A DNA stretch of 64,000 nucleotides from Buxus sempervirens (GCA_947561395.2 OX387185.1:19432366-19496365); one strand, 5' to 3'; positions 1-11,917 are shown, numbered from the stretch's first letter. Numbers and translations: made by a program. The notes: a model not told the origin generated them from the letters alone.

Positions 1-1
1 A

Positions 2-842
2 CCAAGGCTACTTCAATCACTTCCCATTTCAGAGTGGAAGTGGGAACATGTGACTATGGACTTTGTTTCTGGATTGCCTAAGACAGCGAAAAAGGAGGAT
101 GCCATATGGGTTATTGTGGACAGATTGACGAAGTCGGCGCATTTCTTACCAATCAGCACCACACAGCAGTTGAAGTCTCTTGCTGAGTTGTATGTTAGGG
201 AGATTGTGAGACTTCATTGAATGCCGGTTTCCATAGTATTAGATCGAGATGCTCGTTTACTTTTTGACAGTATTTCAGGAAGCTATGGGTACGAAGCTTA
301 ACTTTAGCACTAGTTATCATCCTCAGACAGATGGTCAGTCTGAGTGTACCATACAGACATTGGAGGATATGCTGAGGTGTTGTGTCATAGATTGGGGAGG
401 CAGTTGGAGTCAGCATTTGCCATTGGTAGAGTTTGCTTATAATAACAGCTATCAGGCGAGTATACAGATGGCACCTTTTGAGGCACTATATGGCAGAGTT
501 TGGAGATCCCCAATGTGCTGGGTGGAAGTTGGGGAGAAGTAGCTTATTGGGCCACAGATTGTATATGACAATGTGGAAAAGGTAAATCTGATCCAGCAGA
601 GATTGCGTATGGCCCAGAGTCATCAGAAGAGTTATGCTGATACCAGGAGGAGAGATCTGCAATTTGAGATTGGCGATCAAGTATTTTTGAAGGTATCTCC
701 ATCCTGAGGGATTAAGAGGTTTGGCAAGAAAGGTAAGTTGGCTTCGAGATACATAGGTCCCTTTGAGCTTGTGAATACAGTGGCATACAGATTGGCATTG
801 CCTACACAGCTGGAGGGAGTTCATGACGTATTCCATGATTAA
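2..842 (+). pseudogene. Ty3-gypsy integrase relic (3' part of pol)
   Basis: The translation gives an integrase catalytic core ([39 protein letters not shown]) followed by the C-terminal GPF/Y-type region (GKLASRYIGPFELV, YRLALP, GVHDVFH). The frame is broken: TGA at 218-220 (after VRLH), a frameshift around 250-285, TAG at 540-542 (after VGEK), TGA at 705-707 and TAA at 840-842. The usual continuation after VFHVSMLR is missing; similarity stops at about 842 and the sequence passes directly into an LTR tail. It is a dead, 5'-truncated gypsy pol fragment, resembling but distinct from the better preserved copy at 39904-41301. Confidence 0.9.
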
Positions 843-1434
843 ATGCTGATTTGTGTTTCTCGACTGCAATGATCGATTATACGAGACCTGCTTATCCGTG
901 TTAGTCTTATTCGAGCATGAAATGATTATTTTATTAAATATAAACTGTTTAGCATGCATCGTGTTACCTATTTAGATATTCGTATCTCACTTTTTTGCTT
1001 TGTTTTGGTTTTCAGCTGATACGCGAGGAGGGGATCTTTGTGGTAATACTCAGGGTGATTTCATTGATTTCTTGCAAGAGGATTATTATTATCCAGATTG
1101 AGCTGAGGTTGATGAGAGATGAAATTTTGATATTTGACAGTTTATTTTATTTATTGGACATGATGTATTTAGAGAGAGAGAGTAAGAGTTTTTAGAACCC
1201 TTTTTGATTACACCATACTTGATCAATTAACTTGATGGTCATTTAATATTTTTTATATTTATTGTGATGATAGGCATTACACTTCTGCACATTATTCTTC
1301 CGCACTCTGATAATCACAATTGAATTAATTAATTTTAGTCTGGTTTAAATTGTTGATTATATATATTGGCCCAGTAGCACTTGGATTCAGGTTCGGATGC
1401 CGGTTTTGCATTGACCCAAGTTCGGGGTGCTACA
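843..1434 (+). mobile_element. LTR 3'-end fragment, family E
   Basis: This stretch matches the LTR at 63560-64000: GATTATACGAG, AGATATTCGTATCTCAC, TTTTCAGCTGATACGCGAG, GATTATTATTATCCAGAT, then GCACTCTGATAATCACAATTG. It ends GGGGTGCTACA at 1434, the expected LTR terminus. Only about the last 590 bp remain; polypurine tract, U3 and leader are gone, so a deletion joined the integrase relic to the LTR tail. Confidence 0.8.
974..1101 (+). other. LTR splice-acceptor module E0: hairpin, TTTTCAG, mini-exon frame
   Basis: Hairpin AGATA-TTCG-TATCT (974-987), T-rich tract, acceptor-like CAG at 1013-1015, then a frame read with two leading nucleotides (CT|GAT ACG CGA...) that stays open for 27 codons to TGA at 1099-1101, ending QEDYYYPD. 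The phase and the DYYYP tail match the E copy at 63690-63778. Splicing itself is inferred. Confidence 0.6.
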
Positions 1435-1972
1435 GCACATGCAGCATGAATACATGCTATAGTGAAGCTCACCTAAGTGAGTATGTCAACTTCTTAACTC
1501 GATACGAGCCTTAGTCTAGTCACAACATATGCAACTAACCTAAGTGCTTCGCCCAAGTCGCATCCATACTATGCCAAGGCAAAAGTGCTCACACTCGGCT
1601 ATCAGGCTATGCAAGTTCTATGAGTCTCCCACTCAAACAGAAAATGCTCTATTCTTCTTAAGAATCTCATCTTGGAACTAATCCAAGGCGACATATGGAC
1701 AATATTCCAAGATATGTGCTTTAGAGTCCTATGAATGCCTCCCTAATAGGCATAAGTCCTCCATAAGTCTCATCCCGCTCGCAAACTATGCGCCAGGAGT
1801 AATCACAGTGTGAGTGGCCGATCCATTAGCCTGGTGACATATCCAATAAATGTGTATATGCATATTGTTCATCAAAACAACACTAGTAGATTAACAAGAA
1901 ATTGTATTCTTACAAAATAATTAACATGTCTCAAGTACACTTAAGGAAACTGACAAATCACAACCGAGTCAA
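1435..1972. other. Non-coding stretch at the 3' end of Cop1 (probable UTR/LTR remains)
   Basis: This follows (on the minus strand) the Cop1 RNase H stop. No domain, clear LTR edge or tandem repeat is visible. It is probably 3' UTR and decayed LTR of Cop1, by position only. Confidence 0.35.
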
Positions 1973-4900
1973 TCACATCTCTCTAAAATGTGACTTGAAA
2001 GCTTCTCTAGGAATTGGCTTAGTCAATGGATCAGCAATCATGTGATCTGTAGGGATATGAGTCAGTATCACGTCTCCTTGCACTACTCTTTCTCTAATAT
2101 AGTGATATCTAATGTCAATGTGCTTTGTCCTTCCATGATACTTGGGATTTTTGCATAAGCCAATGCTAACATACTATCACAATAGATAGTAATCGGTCTT
2201 TCTGGATTGGCTATCACTGCAAGATCTCTCAAAAAATGCTTCAACCATATGGCTTCATGGACGGCAGCACTGAATGCAATATATTCCGATTCCATGGTTG
2301 ACAACGCGACACATGATTGTTTCTTGCTACACCATGAGATGGCCCCGCCACCTAGCAAGAAAACATATCCAGACATTGACTTACGATCATTTGTGCTACT
2401 AGCCCAGTCAGTGTCACTATATCTAGCTAGTTTCAAGTTCGCTCCTCTGTAGCATAGCATATAATCAACTGTAGCTCTTAGGTACCGGAATATCCTCTTA
2501 ATGGCCTTCCAATGCTTGATAGCAGGATTGCTTTGAAATTTACTAACCAATCCAATAGCGTAAGTGATATCTAGTCTAGTGCACATCATTGTGTACATTA
2601 AGCAACCCATTGCACTAGAACAAGGTACACGAGCCATCTGCGTCATTTCTGCTTCATTTTGTGGACAAACACCTGAATGTAGCACAAGCCCTTTTTCAAC
2701 AGGTGTGTCAATGGATTTGGCATTCTGCACATTAAAGCGCTCAAGAATTTTCTTTATATAAGTTTCCTGAGACAAACTAAGAAATTTTTTGGCGCGATCC
2801 CTATGGATCTTAATTCCCAGAATGTAATTTGCTTCACCTATGTCCTTCATCTCAAAATTCGAGGACAACCACTATTTAGTGGTGACAATCAACCTCATGT
2901 CATTTCCAGCTAGTAGGATGTCATCAACATATAATGACAGGATCAAAAAACTTTTACCCCTGTGTCTAACGTACACACAATGGTCTTCTTCAATCATTAT
3001 GAACCCATACTCAACGATAGCTCTATGAAATCATAAATACCACTGCCTAGATGATTGTTTAAGGCCATAAATGGAATGCTTAAGCTTGCACACTTTGCGC
3101 TCTTTTCCTTCCACTACAAAGCTTTCAGGCTGATCCATGTAGATCTCTTCATCAAATTCTCCATTGAGAAATGCCGTTTTCACGTCTATCTAGAAAGCTC
3201 TAAATCCAAGCATGCTTCTATTGCCAAAATCAGTCAAATCGATACCCATTCTTTGATTATAGCCTTTCGCCACTAAACGGGCCTTATACTTCTCAATGCT
3301 CCCATCAGCCTTGCGTTTCACCTTGAGAACGCATTTGTTCCCAACAAGCTTACGTCCTTGCGGAAGATCCGCAAGTTCCCAAACTCGGTTCTTCTCCATG
3401 GAAGCAATCTCTTCTTTCATGGCGCTAATCCATTCATGGGATGTTGGAGATGACAAAGCCTCGTGGTACGAACCGGGCTCATCATCCTCCAAAGAAGCGA
3501 TCATGAAGGATTTGCCCTCTATGTCAAATCGACGACGAGGAATCTTCATACTCTTACTTTTCCTTAAGCTTGGTGTATCCGACTTTGTTTTCAACCGAAG
3601 GCTCCCATTGGGCAAACGATCCCTTCCATTGTCTTCAACACTTTGGTTACTTCTATCCCTAGTTGGAGAAGTTACCATAGGTGTCTCAGTAGGTTCTTCT
3701 AAAATCTCCGCTGGATTTAGGCCGGGCTCTTTCGTTTCGTAGAGGTCAATGTTGTTGTCGGATTTCTTACTACTTGGGAAATCATTCTCAATGAAATCCA
3801 CATCCCAAGACTCAATCTTTGTCAAGCCACCATCAGCCCGTTCACGTCCAAACATGTAGCCTTTGGAGTGCTCAGAGTACCCCACAAAGATGCACTTTAT
3901 GGCCCTTCGGTCTAATTTCCCAACCTGATGGGAAAGTACATAAATATATGCTACTAATCCCCACGGTCTCAAATGATCAAGACCGGGTTTCCTTCTCGTC
4001 CACAATTCATAAGGAGTAAAGGGAACTGATTTTGTAGGAACTCGATTAAGGATATAGGCTGCAATCATTAATTCATCTCCCCAAAAGCTTATGGGAAGGT
4101 TTACCTACATCATCATTGACCTCACCATATCTAGCAAAGTTCTGTTCCTCCTTTCTGCAACACCATTTTTTTGTGGAGTTCCTGGCATCGTTAACTGCCT
4201 TAGGATTCCTTTTTCTCCACAGAGCTCCTGGGAAAGCTCAGACAAATACTCGCGACGTCTGTCAGTCCTTAAGCACTTAACGTGCCTTTCTAATTGATTT
4301 TCGACTTTAACCAGGAAACGCCTGAAGCAATCTAATGCTTTTGACTTATGCTAGATCAAGAAAACATATCCATATCACGTGTAATCATCTATGAATGTGA
4401 TGAAGTAGGACTCCCCTCACCGGGATTTGACATTGATTGGTCCACACACGTCAGAATGGATCAGTTCTAAGGGTTCTGTTGCTCTTTTTGCTTTGCCAAA
4501 GGGTTTTATACTCAACTTCCCTGCCAGACAATCCTCCCAAAGAGGAAGATCAACTTTGGCGAGTGATCCCAAAAGACTTGCTCGAGCCAACCTGTTCAAT
4601 CTGTCTTGGCCAATATGGCCTAGTGTAGCATGCCACAATAAAGACTAAGATGTCACATCATCATCATAATTAGCCAAATAAAGAGAAATATTAAAATCTG
4701 AAACTGTATTCAAACAATATAATCCATCGTTTACAAACCCTATAGCAACAGTAACACCACTAGAACTAATAATAAAGGAATCCCTACTAAAAGAAACATC
4801 AAAATCAAGCCTAGCTAATTCAACTACTGAGACCAAACTACAGCGAATCTCAGGAGCATAGAGAACATCATGGAGCATTAGTGACTGATTTTCTCCAGTC

Positions 4901-5350
4901 TTGAGTAGATACGTGCCAACACCAAGCACATCCACACTCGAACTGTTCCCCATGTAGACCTTCTAACTTCCAAATGGTAATCGCCTGTAGTCTACGAATC
5001 CTCCTCGATCTCTTGTTATGTGGCTACTTGCTCCTGAGTCCACAATCCACACAGAATGTGAATGAGCAACTAGCGCTTCAGCACATACTAATAGATGAGA
5101 GAAAGAGTAGGTTATAACCTTCTTCTGCTTACAACAATTCCGAGCGAAGTGGCCAAAGGTCTTACAGTTGAAGCACTTGATCTTTGAGATGTCTTTCTTT
5201 CCTCACTTGCCTCGGCGCTGCTTTCTTCTTCCCGCCACCCTTTAGGAGTTTGGATCCTTAACCTCTTGATTCTGGGTATTGCCTCTGCGCTTGCACTTAG
5301 GTTTATAACCTTAATGCTACGCCGGTTCAACCAAATAAACAGATGGCTCA
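1973..5350 (-). pseudogene. Ty1-copia (Cop1) pol: zinc knuckle, protease, integrase, reverse transcriptase, RNase H
   Basis: Read on the minus strand from 5350 down: Gag zinc knuckle CFNCKTFGHFARNC (about 5115-5165), protease active site VDSGAS (about 5030), GAG-pre-integrase (MWHATLGHIGQDRL, about 4638), integrase remnants, RT start region (VWELADLP, ARLVAKGY near 3250-3400), late RT (FEMKDIGEANYILGI, near 2860), and RNase H (SDTDWASS, STMESEYIA, then KHIDIRYHYIRERV) ending in TGA at 1973-1975. Stops and frameshifts occur around 2130, 2870-3190, 4070-4420 and 4954-5110. The element is dead. Its gag is displaced to 11918-11971 and 15274-15876 by insertions F and G. Confidence 0.88.
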
Positions 5351-5676
5351 TGTAATGACCCAGAACCAGGTATGCCTCTCCAAGGCACCCACCTGTCCCC
5401 GGTCGTCACGGGTTGGTCTTTCAACCCAATAAAAATGCGGATAATTTACAATTTTCACTAACAAGTGCAAGTGATGGAACAATTCATACTTGTGCGTATC
5501 AAAAGTGTGTCTATATATATATAAAGTATAACAAGTCCCGTGGTGGACTTACAAAATGAAGTATTTAACTACTTGGGAGATTACAACAAGAGATAGGTTC
5601 TAGTCACTCCTCTCAGTTAGAAGGTTTACAAGTCCAAAAGAAATATACAACTATCATGTACAAGGAAAGTAAAATC

Positions 5677-5814
5677 CTAAGTAGGTCGGCAAAAATCCTC
5701 CTCTCTATACCTTGGTGCCTTGTCCTTTCCTCTGTCCCCAATCCGGTCCTTCACACCGAACGTCGACGGCTCTGAAAGCAAAACAATAAAAACAACTTAT
5801 GAGACGAATGTCTC
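5677..5814 (-). other. LTR splice-acceptor module F: hairpin, CTTTCAG, mini-exon frame
   Basis: Minus strand: TTACT, hairpin GAGAC-ATTC-GTCTC (5814-5801), T-rich tract, CAG at 5774-5772, then two leading nucleotides and 30 open codons to TAG at 5679-5677, ending YREEDFCRPT. Compared with family A the fifth stem pair is C-G instead of T-A, a compensatory change. The acidic YREED tail equals that of family A. Confidence 0.6.
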
Positions 5815-6108
5815 AGTAAGCAACACATGCATGCTCGATAAAACACAGTTTAGGCTAATATCATTCCGAAGAAACCATGACATGCGGTGTAACACCCCGG
5901 TTTTGGGTCAATTTTCCCAGACCCGAGGAGTTATGGTAAGTAACAAAAGCAAATAAAAATCTGAATCAATTTAAACCTTCATTAATTTCATCATCAGAGT
6001 TTATGCGGAAACATGAAGTAGAATTTATTAATAATTGATACATTTCATTTGCAAAATTTTTCCAATTCTATAAACAAATCTACAACTATAAAATCTACCC
6101 CGTTACAA

Positions 6109-6175
6109 CTAGCCCAAAGTTTTGTCGTCCTCGTCAAGAGTACCTGAAAAATGGAAGAAACCGGAGTGAGAATAA
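6109..6175 (-). other. LTR splice-acceptor module B
   Basis: Minus strand: GAGA-TTTAT-TCTC weak hairpin, CATTTTTCAG with CAG at 6146-6144, then GT plus ACT CTT GAC GAG GAC GAC... open to TAG at 6111-6109 (TLDEDDKTLG). Same phase as the other families; acidic EDD but no aromatic tail. Confidence 0.5.
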
Positions 6176-6339
6176 ATCTCAACAAGTAGCAAGGTGCATG
6201 CATGAAATCAGTACATAATTTTCATAAAAATAAGTCATGAGGTGTACGATTAAACCAAAACAACAACCATAAAAACGATAATATAGAAATCATGGCAAAC
6301 AGCATGCCACCCTGTAACATCACACAATGAAAAATAATC

Positions 6340-7090
6340 ACAAACACCAGGAAGTATCCCGCCGAGTACACGGACTGGGGATAAAAGGCACCAGCCACAA
6401 AACAACAAGCTTCCCACCAAGTACATGGATTGAGGAAGTAAACACAATTAACCAGCTTCCCACCGAGTACACGGATCGAGGAAGTATCCCACCGAGTACA
6501 CGGACCGAGGATATAAACACAAGTAACCAACTTCCCACCGAGTACATGAATCGAGGAAGTATCCTGCCGAATACACGAACCAAGGATATAAACACAAGTA
6601 ACCAGCTTCCCACCGAGTACACGGATCAAGGAAGCATCCCGCCGAGTACACGGACCGAGGATATAAACACAAGTAACCAGCTTCCCACCGAGTACACGGA
6701 TCGAGGAAGTATCCCGTCAAGTACACGGACTGAGGATATAAACACAAGTAATCAGATTCCCACCGAGTACACGGATCAAGGAAGTATCCTGTCAAGTACA
6801 CAGACTGAGGATATAAACACAAGTAACTAGCTTCCTACCAAGTACATGGCTCGAGGAAGTATCCCGCCAAGTACACGGACTGAGGATATAAACACAAGTA
6901 ATCAGATTCCCACCGAGTACACGGTTCAAAGAAGTATCCTTTCAAGTACACGGACCGAAGATATAAACACAAGTAACCAGCTTCCCACCGAGTACACGGA
7001 TTGAGGAAGTATCCCGCCGAGTACACGAACCGAGGATAAAAGAATAACAATATCATCCCAAGATACATGGGGCATCCCCAAGGTACACGG
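6340..7090 (-). repeat. 75-bp minisatellite in LTR B
   Basis: Successive units start CTTCCCACCG near 6456, 6531, 6606, 6681 and 6757, a 75-76 bp period. Each unit holds two half-repeats of the form CCGAGTACACGGACCGAGGA plus ATATAAACACAAGTAACCAG. About nine units, 80-95% alike by eye. Because 75 is a multiple of three, several frames stay open through the array on both strands; these are not genes. Confidence 0.9.
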
Positions 7091-9298
7091 AAGTCTTCAA
7101 TAATTCTGTCAATTCATTAATGAAACCATATGCAAATGTCCAAAAATATAGCATCGAATGCAAGAAATGGATCAAATTTGGAAATAAATAGAAAACACAA
7201 TCCAAGCCTTAAAAACACAATATTATAGTTAAACATACCCAAATCACTCATTAGTTTCCTAAACAATAATTTAATAATATGAACACTCTTAATTTACCCA
7301 TGTGAAAGTGTTAGATAATTTGCCAAATCAGTATTGTATGATTCACAAAAATTCATCCCCCTAGTTGGTTTTTATTCTAGATATTTGCTAAAGAATACCC
7401 ATAGTTTCCCATTTAAAGAACCTAAGGTGTCAAAATTTATTAACTTTACTATTTAACCCTTCTAGAGGTAAATTTAGGTCTGTGGTGAAGTTTAGGAATA
7501 GGTAAAGCTACCCAAAATCAGGTCCCAATAGGTTAAGTCCTCTTTTTCCTCAAAACATCTCCATAAAATTCATCTTTACATTTATCGTTCCAAATTACTA
7601 TCCATTAATCCAAATTAAATTCCACCACTTCCTACATCTCAAATTAACCTAGTTACAGGTGTTACAACTTTAGAATTTACAAAAAAATCATTAAAAATTA
7701 AATCTGGGCACAAATCCCAAAATCTGAAATTTCTGACATTGGTCGCTCGAGCAACTGTTCTGGCAGTGGGAAACTAGGTTTTGTTCAAGTTTTACAGGCA
7801 TAACGCCGTGGTTGTGCTCGAGCGGTACCTCTAGCGTTCAAACTAAAACTTTGTTTTTCTGATTTGCTGTAATTTTCTGAACTTCCTAAGTCTAATATTA
7901 ATCTAATTTGAATCTAAAAATATGATTTTCATCCTAAACTAGTTCTGAGACAACCCCAAACTAGTCCCATCATCTTCCCACTTATTTGGAGTATTCTTTC
8001 TAAATTTTAATCACCATGATCAACCCTTTTCTTGATTCTAAGGAAAGTTAAAAAACCAAATCAAATCTTTATAATTCATCAAACCTTTCCAATGAAATCC
8101 ATCTCAAATAACAATACGATCAAACATCATAATAACAAGAAAAACATGCAATTTTCTCCAGTTTCAAGGGTTTGCTACTTGCCTCATATATAAACTAAAT
8201 CTGTCAAGAAATCTGCTCACCCAACCATTTTCTGAGCTTGATCGCACCAACTTAAACTCCTCCAAATCCAATCTCCACCATTCAGATTGAAGTTCCTCGA
8301 GTGAAAATAATAACCTCAAAATTTCAGCTCATTCCAACGGTTGGAGTTCTCTAGAGCTTCGTTCGAACTTGGCTAGTCGCCCATCTGCAGCATTCCTCCT
8401 TCCTAAAACCCCTATTTTCTTTTCTCTCTTCTTTCCCCTATTTTCTTCCAAGCCCAATCACAAATTCCCCTCTTCTTTCTCCTTATTTTTGATTTGCTAA
8501 AAACCCTACCCTTCCCTAGACCTTCCCTTTTATAAGCTCACTTAATTAGAAGTCCTAATAGGTTTAGGAGACCTTCTAAATAAGATTCCCAATCTTAATA
8601 GGAAACCTTCCTATCTTACCCCTCCTTCTAATTCCTCTTTTAAGAATCTCATACAAAAGGACTTATTTTAATTTATTTTCGTGCTAATTTAATTTCTTAT
8701 TTTAAAATATTATTAAAACACCCCAAAGCACTTCTTATCCTCAAATTTAAGGCTCCTCATCAACCATAATCACCAATGTACCATTTTTCCTACTTTTAGG
8801 CCATAATTTGCTATTTAAATTTAAACCTAACCCAAATTAAGTCTAATTAAATATTTCAAGTATAATAATTATTTAATTACTCAATATATTAATTTGGCTA
8901 ATTGGAAAATGACTAAAATACCCTTTTCTTATAATTCCATATCTAAACTTTGGATCTTTCCCAAAATCCTCATCTTCATTCCTCATATCCTTCTTAACCT
9001 TAAAATTGCACTTGGACTAATACCTAAATTAAATCTTAACTTCTCAATGTTCAGGCTTATTTAATTTGTTTTATTATATTATTATTATTCCCATTATTTC
9101 TCTTCATAGTTTTGGAATTTTAAAGCTTAATTATTAGTTTTTCAAGTTCTCCTTTATAACATAAATTTGATTCCTATACTTGATTCATATTTTTCCCTTT
9201 TTCTAATTTTTATCTTCACTTCTAAATCTCTCTAGTTTATTCACTAATTATCTTATTTACTTATTTATTTTAGGAAAATCGAGGGTTCTACAATAATT

Positions 9299-9767
9299 TG
9301 TAACAATCCAACCCAGCGAGGTATTGTCCGCTTTGGGCCTAAGCCCGCATGGTTTTGTCCTCAAAAGGTGCCTCACTTGATTAAGTGTTCTCCCTGACTC
9401 TTATACCATATCGGGTATTCATCCGTTTCCAATGTAGGATCGGGATATCACAATATCCCCCCCTTAGGGCTGCACGTCCCTATGCAATGGCCACCTAGAA
9501 GCCTATCAACCCCTCATGGGCCCACCCTCATTGGTCCAACCACCTTTCCTGGGCAACGCCAGGACCCACACTAACCACGGACTACTGGACCCGGATCTAG
9601 CTCTGATACCATTTGTAACGACCTAACCCAGCGAGGTATTGTCCGCTTTGGGCCTAAGCCCGCACGGTTTTGTCCTCGATAGGCACCTCGCTTGGTTAAG
9701 TGTTCTCCCTGACTCTTATACCATACCGGGTATTCATCCGTTTCCAATGTGGGATCGAGATATCACA
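9299..9767 (-). mobile_element. TRIM retrotransposon (non-coding, two 154-bp LTRs)
   Basis: Two near-identical 154-bp repeats, 9299-9452 and 9614-9767, begin TGTAAC and end ATATCACA. Between them, directly left of the right LTR, is GCTCTGATACCA (9600-9611), the complement of a tRNA-Met primer site, so the element reads on the minus strand. Next to the left LTR is a C-run (minus: AAGGGGGGGGATAT) that fits a polypurine tract. The interior is only about 160 bp and codes for nothing. The word TTGTCCGCTTTGGGCC recurs in the Cassandra-like LTRs at 55372 and 59155. Confidence 0.88.
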
Positions 9768-9949
9768 TGCGAGTAGTTGAAATAATAGGAAATCATCGAC
9801 AATTCAGTGTAATACAATTAGTGCAAATCTGTGCTTAGGTGTACTAGTCAACCATTAATAAGCAATCATACATTTATTCTTATCACTTGGTTATTTAGGG
9901 TGTTGAATACATACTGCACATGACCCCATCTAGCTTCACCGATTCCTTA

Positions 9950-10085
9950 TGGTGGCTAGGCATCCAACGCTGATTACCCTTGACGTTAGGCATTGATACG
10001 CCGATTACCCTTGATGTATGAGCATCCATGCCGATTCCCCATAGCAATGGGCATCAGCCACCGATGTTGCTTGGTGCCGGGATGA
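9950..10085 (-). repeat. Degenerate short repeat in LTR F
   Basis: Four to five copies of GCCGATTACCCTTGATGTTAGGCAT-like words. They occupy the same slot, upstream of the acceptor, as the minisatellites of LTRs A, B, D and T. Confidence 0.55.
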
Positions 10086-10799
10086 TATAACAATATACAG
10101 AATCACGAGAACCATAGTACTTGGTCATGGCATAATATACAAATACACCTACTTAAATTTATGGATCCATAACTTAAGATTGTTCATTATGTAAGTGTTC
10201 ATTCAATCGATTCCGTGTGTCAAACCATGTCATCATACATGTAAAATCTCAAGGGTAGCCCATGGCCTTACCCGAGTTAATCTTGGGCCAAGCCCTTTTC
10301 AATATCTCATGGAACCCAGGCCACTGCCCTCCATATCAATCCAAATCAATTCGGGCCAATTCCCTTCACAATATATCATGCTAAACAAGTGTGCCAACGC
10401 CCTAAAATAAATCACATGATTACAAGAGTAATCAATAACAGTAAAGTACATTCTTAGTATTAAAGCTTGCATTTCATACCTTACTTGGGCAACCTAGGCC
10501 CCAACTCTTTGGAAACATGTACAACTTTAATTTGGCTTTGGTTTTCTACTTCCAAGGATCATTTGGAAGGTGTTCTAATTGGTAGAATTAAATTACCCTA
10601 CTTCTATAGCAATCTGGGACAGAAACTTCCCAGGAAACCTATTTCAGTAGAACATACTCAAAATCTTGGTTATTTGGAATTTTGAGTTGATTCCAGTGTG
10701 TACACTTCCTAGACACCTAAATCATATTTGTACATTGGTTGGATTCAAATTAAAACAATCCGTAGTTGGGTTTGTGCTAAAATCCAAATATACTCAAAT

Positions 10800-11015
10800 C
10801 TGGGCATGGGCGCTTGAGTGCTCGCTCTAGCGCTGATTCGAGCGCCTGGCTTAGATCAAATTTCAACTCTCAGGTTCTAGGTTTTAAAAAAACACAGGCG
10901 GGGCCCTTGATAAGGCGCTCGAGCACCAACAAGCGGCCTCATATTAACAAAATTTTTGAACGGGCGCTCGCCAGCGCGCTCGAGTGCTCTGTCGGGCGCC
11001 CTGGAAATTTCTCAG
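10800..11015 (-). repeat. CGCTCGAGC palindrome block in LTR F
   Basis: A CpG-rich island in AT-rich sequence. Words such as GGCGCTCGAGCACC, GCGCGCTCGAGTGCTC and GAGCGCCTGGC recur, all built on the palindrome GCTCGAGC. It lies between the donor-like site (about 11248) and the repeat block at 9950-10085. Confidence 0.65.
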
Positions 11016-11917
11016 GTCGCAAAAAATCCGAATTTCGCCAATTTCTAGGGTTTTTCAAATCTCACTCTTTTCTATGGTTTTTTATCTCTAAATTGTCTCT
11101 AGCATGTGTGGCTACCTATTACTTATCAAAACCCCAACAAATCCCTCTACTTGCAAGGATAATCAAATACATATAAAAACCCCCAAATGTTCACATTTTA
11201 TCCAAAAACAAGAAAACGAAATCTTGGGTTGGGGAGGGTGTTGCTTACTTGTTCTAATCAAGAATGCACGTCCTCTAGCTCCCAAATCAAGCCACAAACA
11301 GAACCTCCTTGCCTCTTTGGTTGCTTCTCCTCAAGTCTCCAAGCTTCTTCCCCAAACGAAAATCACCAACTCTTTGAGTTTTTCTTATTCTTTTCTTGCA
11401 AGAATCTCTCCTCCCTTAGGTTAACTCAACCAAGAGAAAGAGATGGAAGAGTAGAAGGAGAAGGAAGAGAGGAAGAAGAAGGAAAGAAGAGTGTGTAGGG
11501 TCTCATACGAATGAACCCCCTCCCCCAAAATCCCCTCTTCACACTTAGTAAAATTCCTCCAAATGGATTTTTGGCAATTTACTTCCAAGTATGCCCTTCT
11601 CCCCTCAAGACACCCAAAATCACCATCTTGCACACAACAATTTACCACTCTCCTCCTATTGCATACAACAATTTACCACTTAGCCATTCTTCATCTCATA
11701 TGAAATAATTCATTTAATAACTTAGAAATTACTCAAATGAAGAAAGGCTTACCCTTACACATTTCTGATAAATTTGGACTTAGACACTTGGCTGGCTTCA
11801 AGTTTGGGCTCCTCCCAATTCACCTTCACAATTTAAAATACTATTTGTTAGGACTTGCTAATTATCTCTTGATTAGCACTTAAGCAAAAGGTCAAGAATC
11901 TATGGTCTCACAGCTCA

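Larger units (their letters stand above)
5888..9292 (-). mobile_element. LTR, family B (probably solo)
   Basis: On the plus strand it begins TGTAACACCCCGGTTTTGGG and ends CGAGGGTTCTACA, so on the minus strand it runs TGTAGAACCC to GGGGTGTTACA. Minus-strand order: TATA-like CTTATAAAAGG (8527-8536), pyrimidine/purine-rich leader, degenerate donor GAG|GCAAGTAGCAAACCC (about 8182-8165), GCTCGAGC palindromes (7740-7835), 75-bp minisatellite (6340-7090), hairpin-acceptor module (6185-6109). No exact TSD is seen at its own ends; see the finding on 5888-9767. Confidence 0.75.
5351..11912 (-). mobile_element. Solo LTR, family F (interrupted by B and a TRIM)
   Basis: It starts on the minus strand TGTGAGACCATAG (11912) and ends GGTCATTACA (5351). 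It is flanked by a perfect 5-bp TSD, gctca (5346-5350 and 11913-11917), inside Cop1 gag. Its parts lie at 5351-5887 and 9768-11912; 5888-9767 is a nested insertion. In order on the minus strand: purine-rich leader, donor-like AACAA|GTAAGCAAC (about 11248), CGCTCGAGC palindrome block (10800-11015), degenerate GCCGATTACCCTTGA repeats (9950-10085), hairpin, acceptor and mini-exon frame (5814-5677). It carries no coding domain. Confidence 0.85.

Noticed and set aside
6222-7068. Several overlapping open frames of 77-167 codons on both strands with repeated peptide units
   Set aside because: They arise because the 75-bp minisatellite has a period divisible by three; the peptide repeats simply mirror the DNA repeat and no family is recognised.
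10814-11648. Several plus- and minus-strand frames of 70-120 codons
   Set aside because: They lie in the leader and palindrome block of LTR F, show no domain and have no counterpart in related LTRs.
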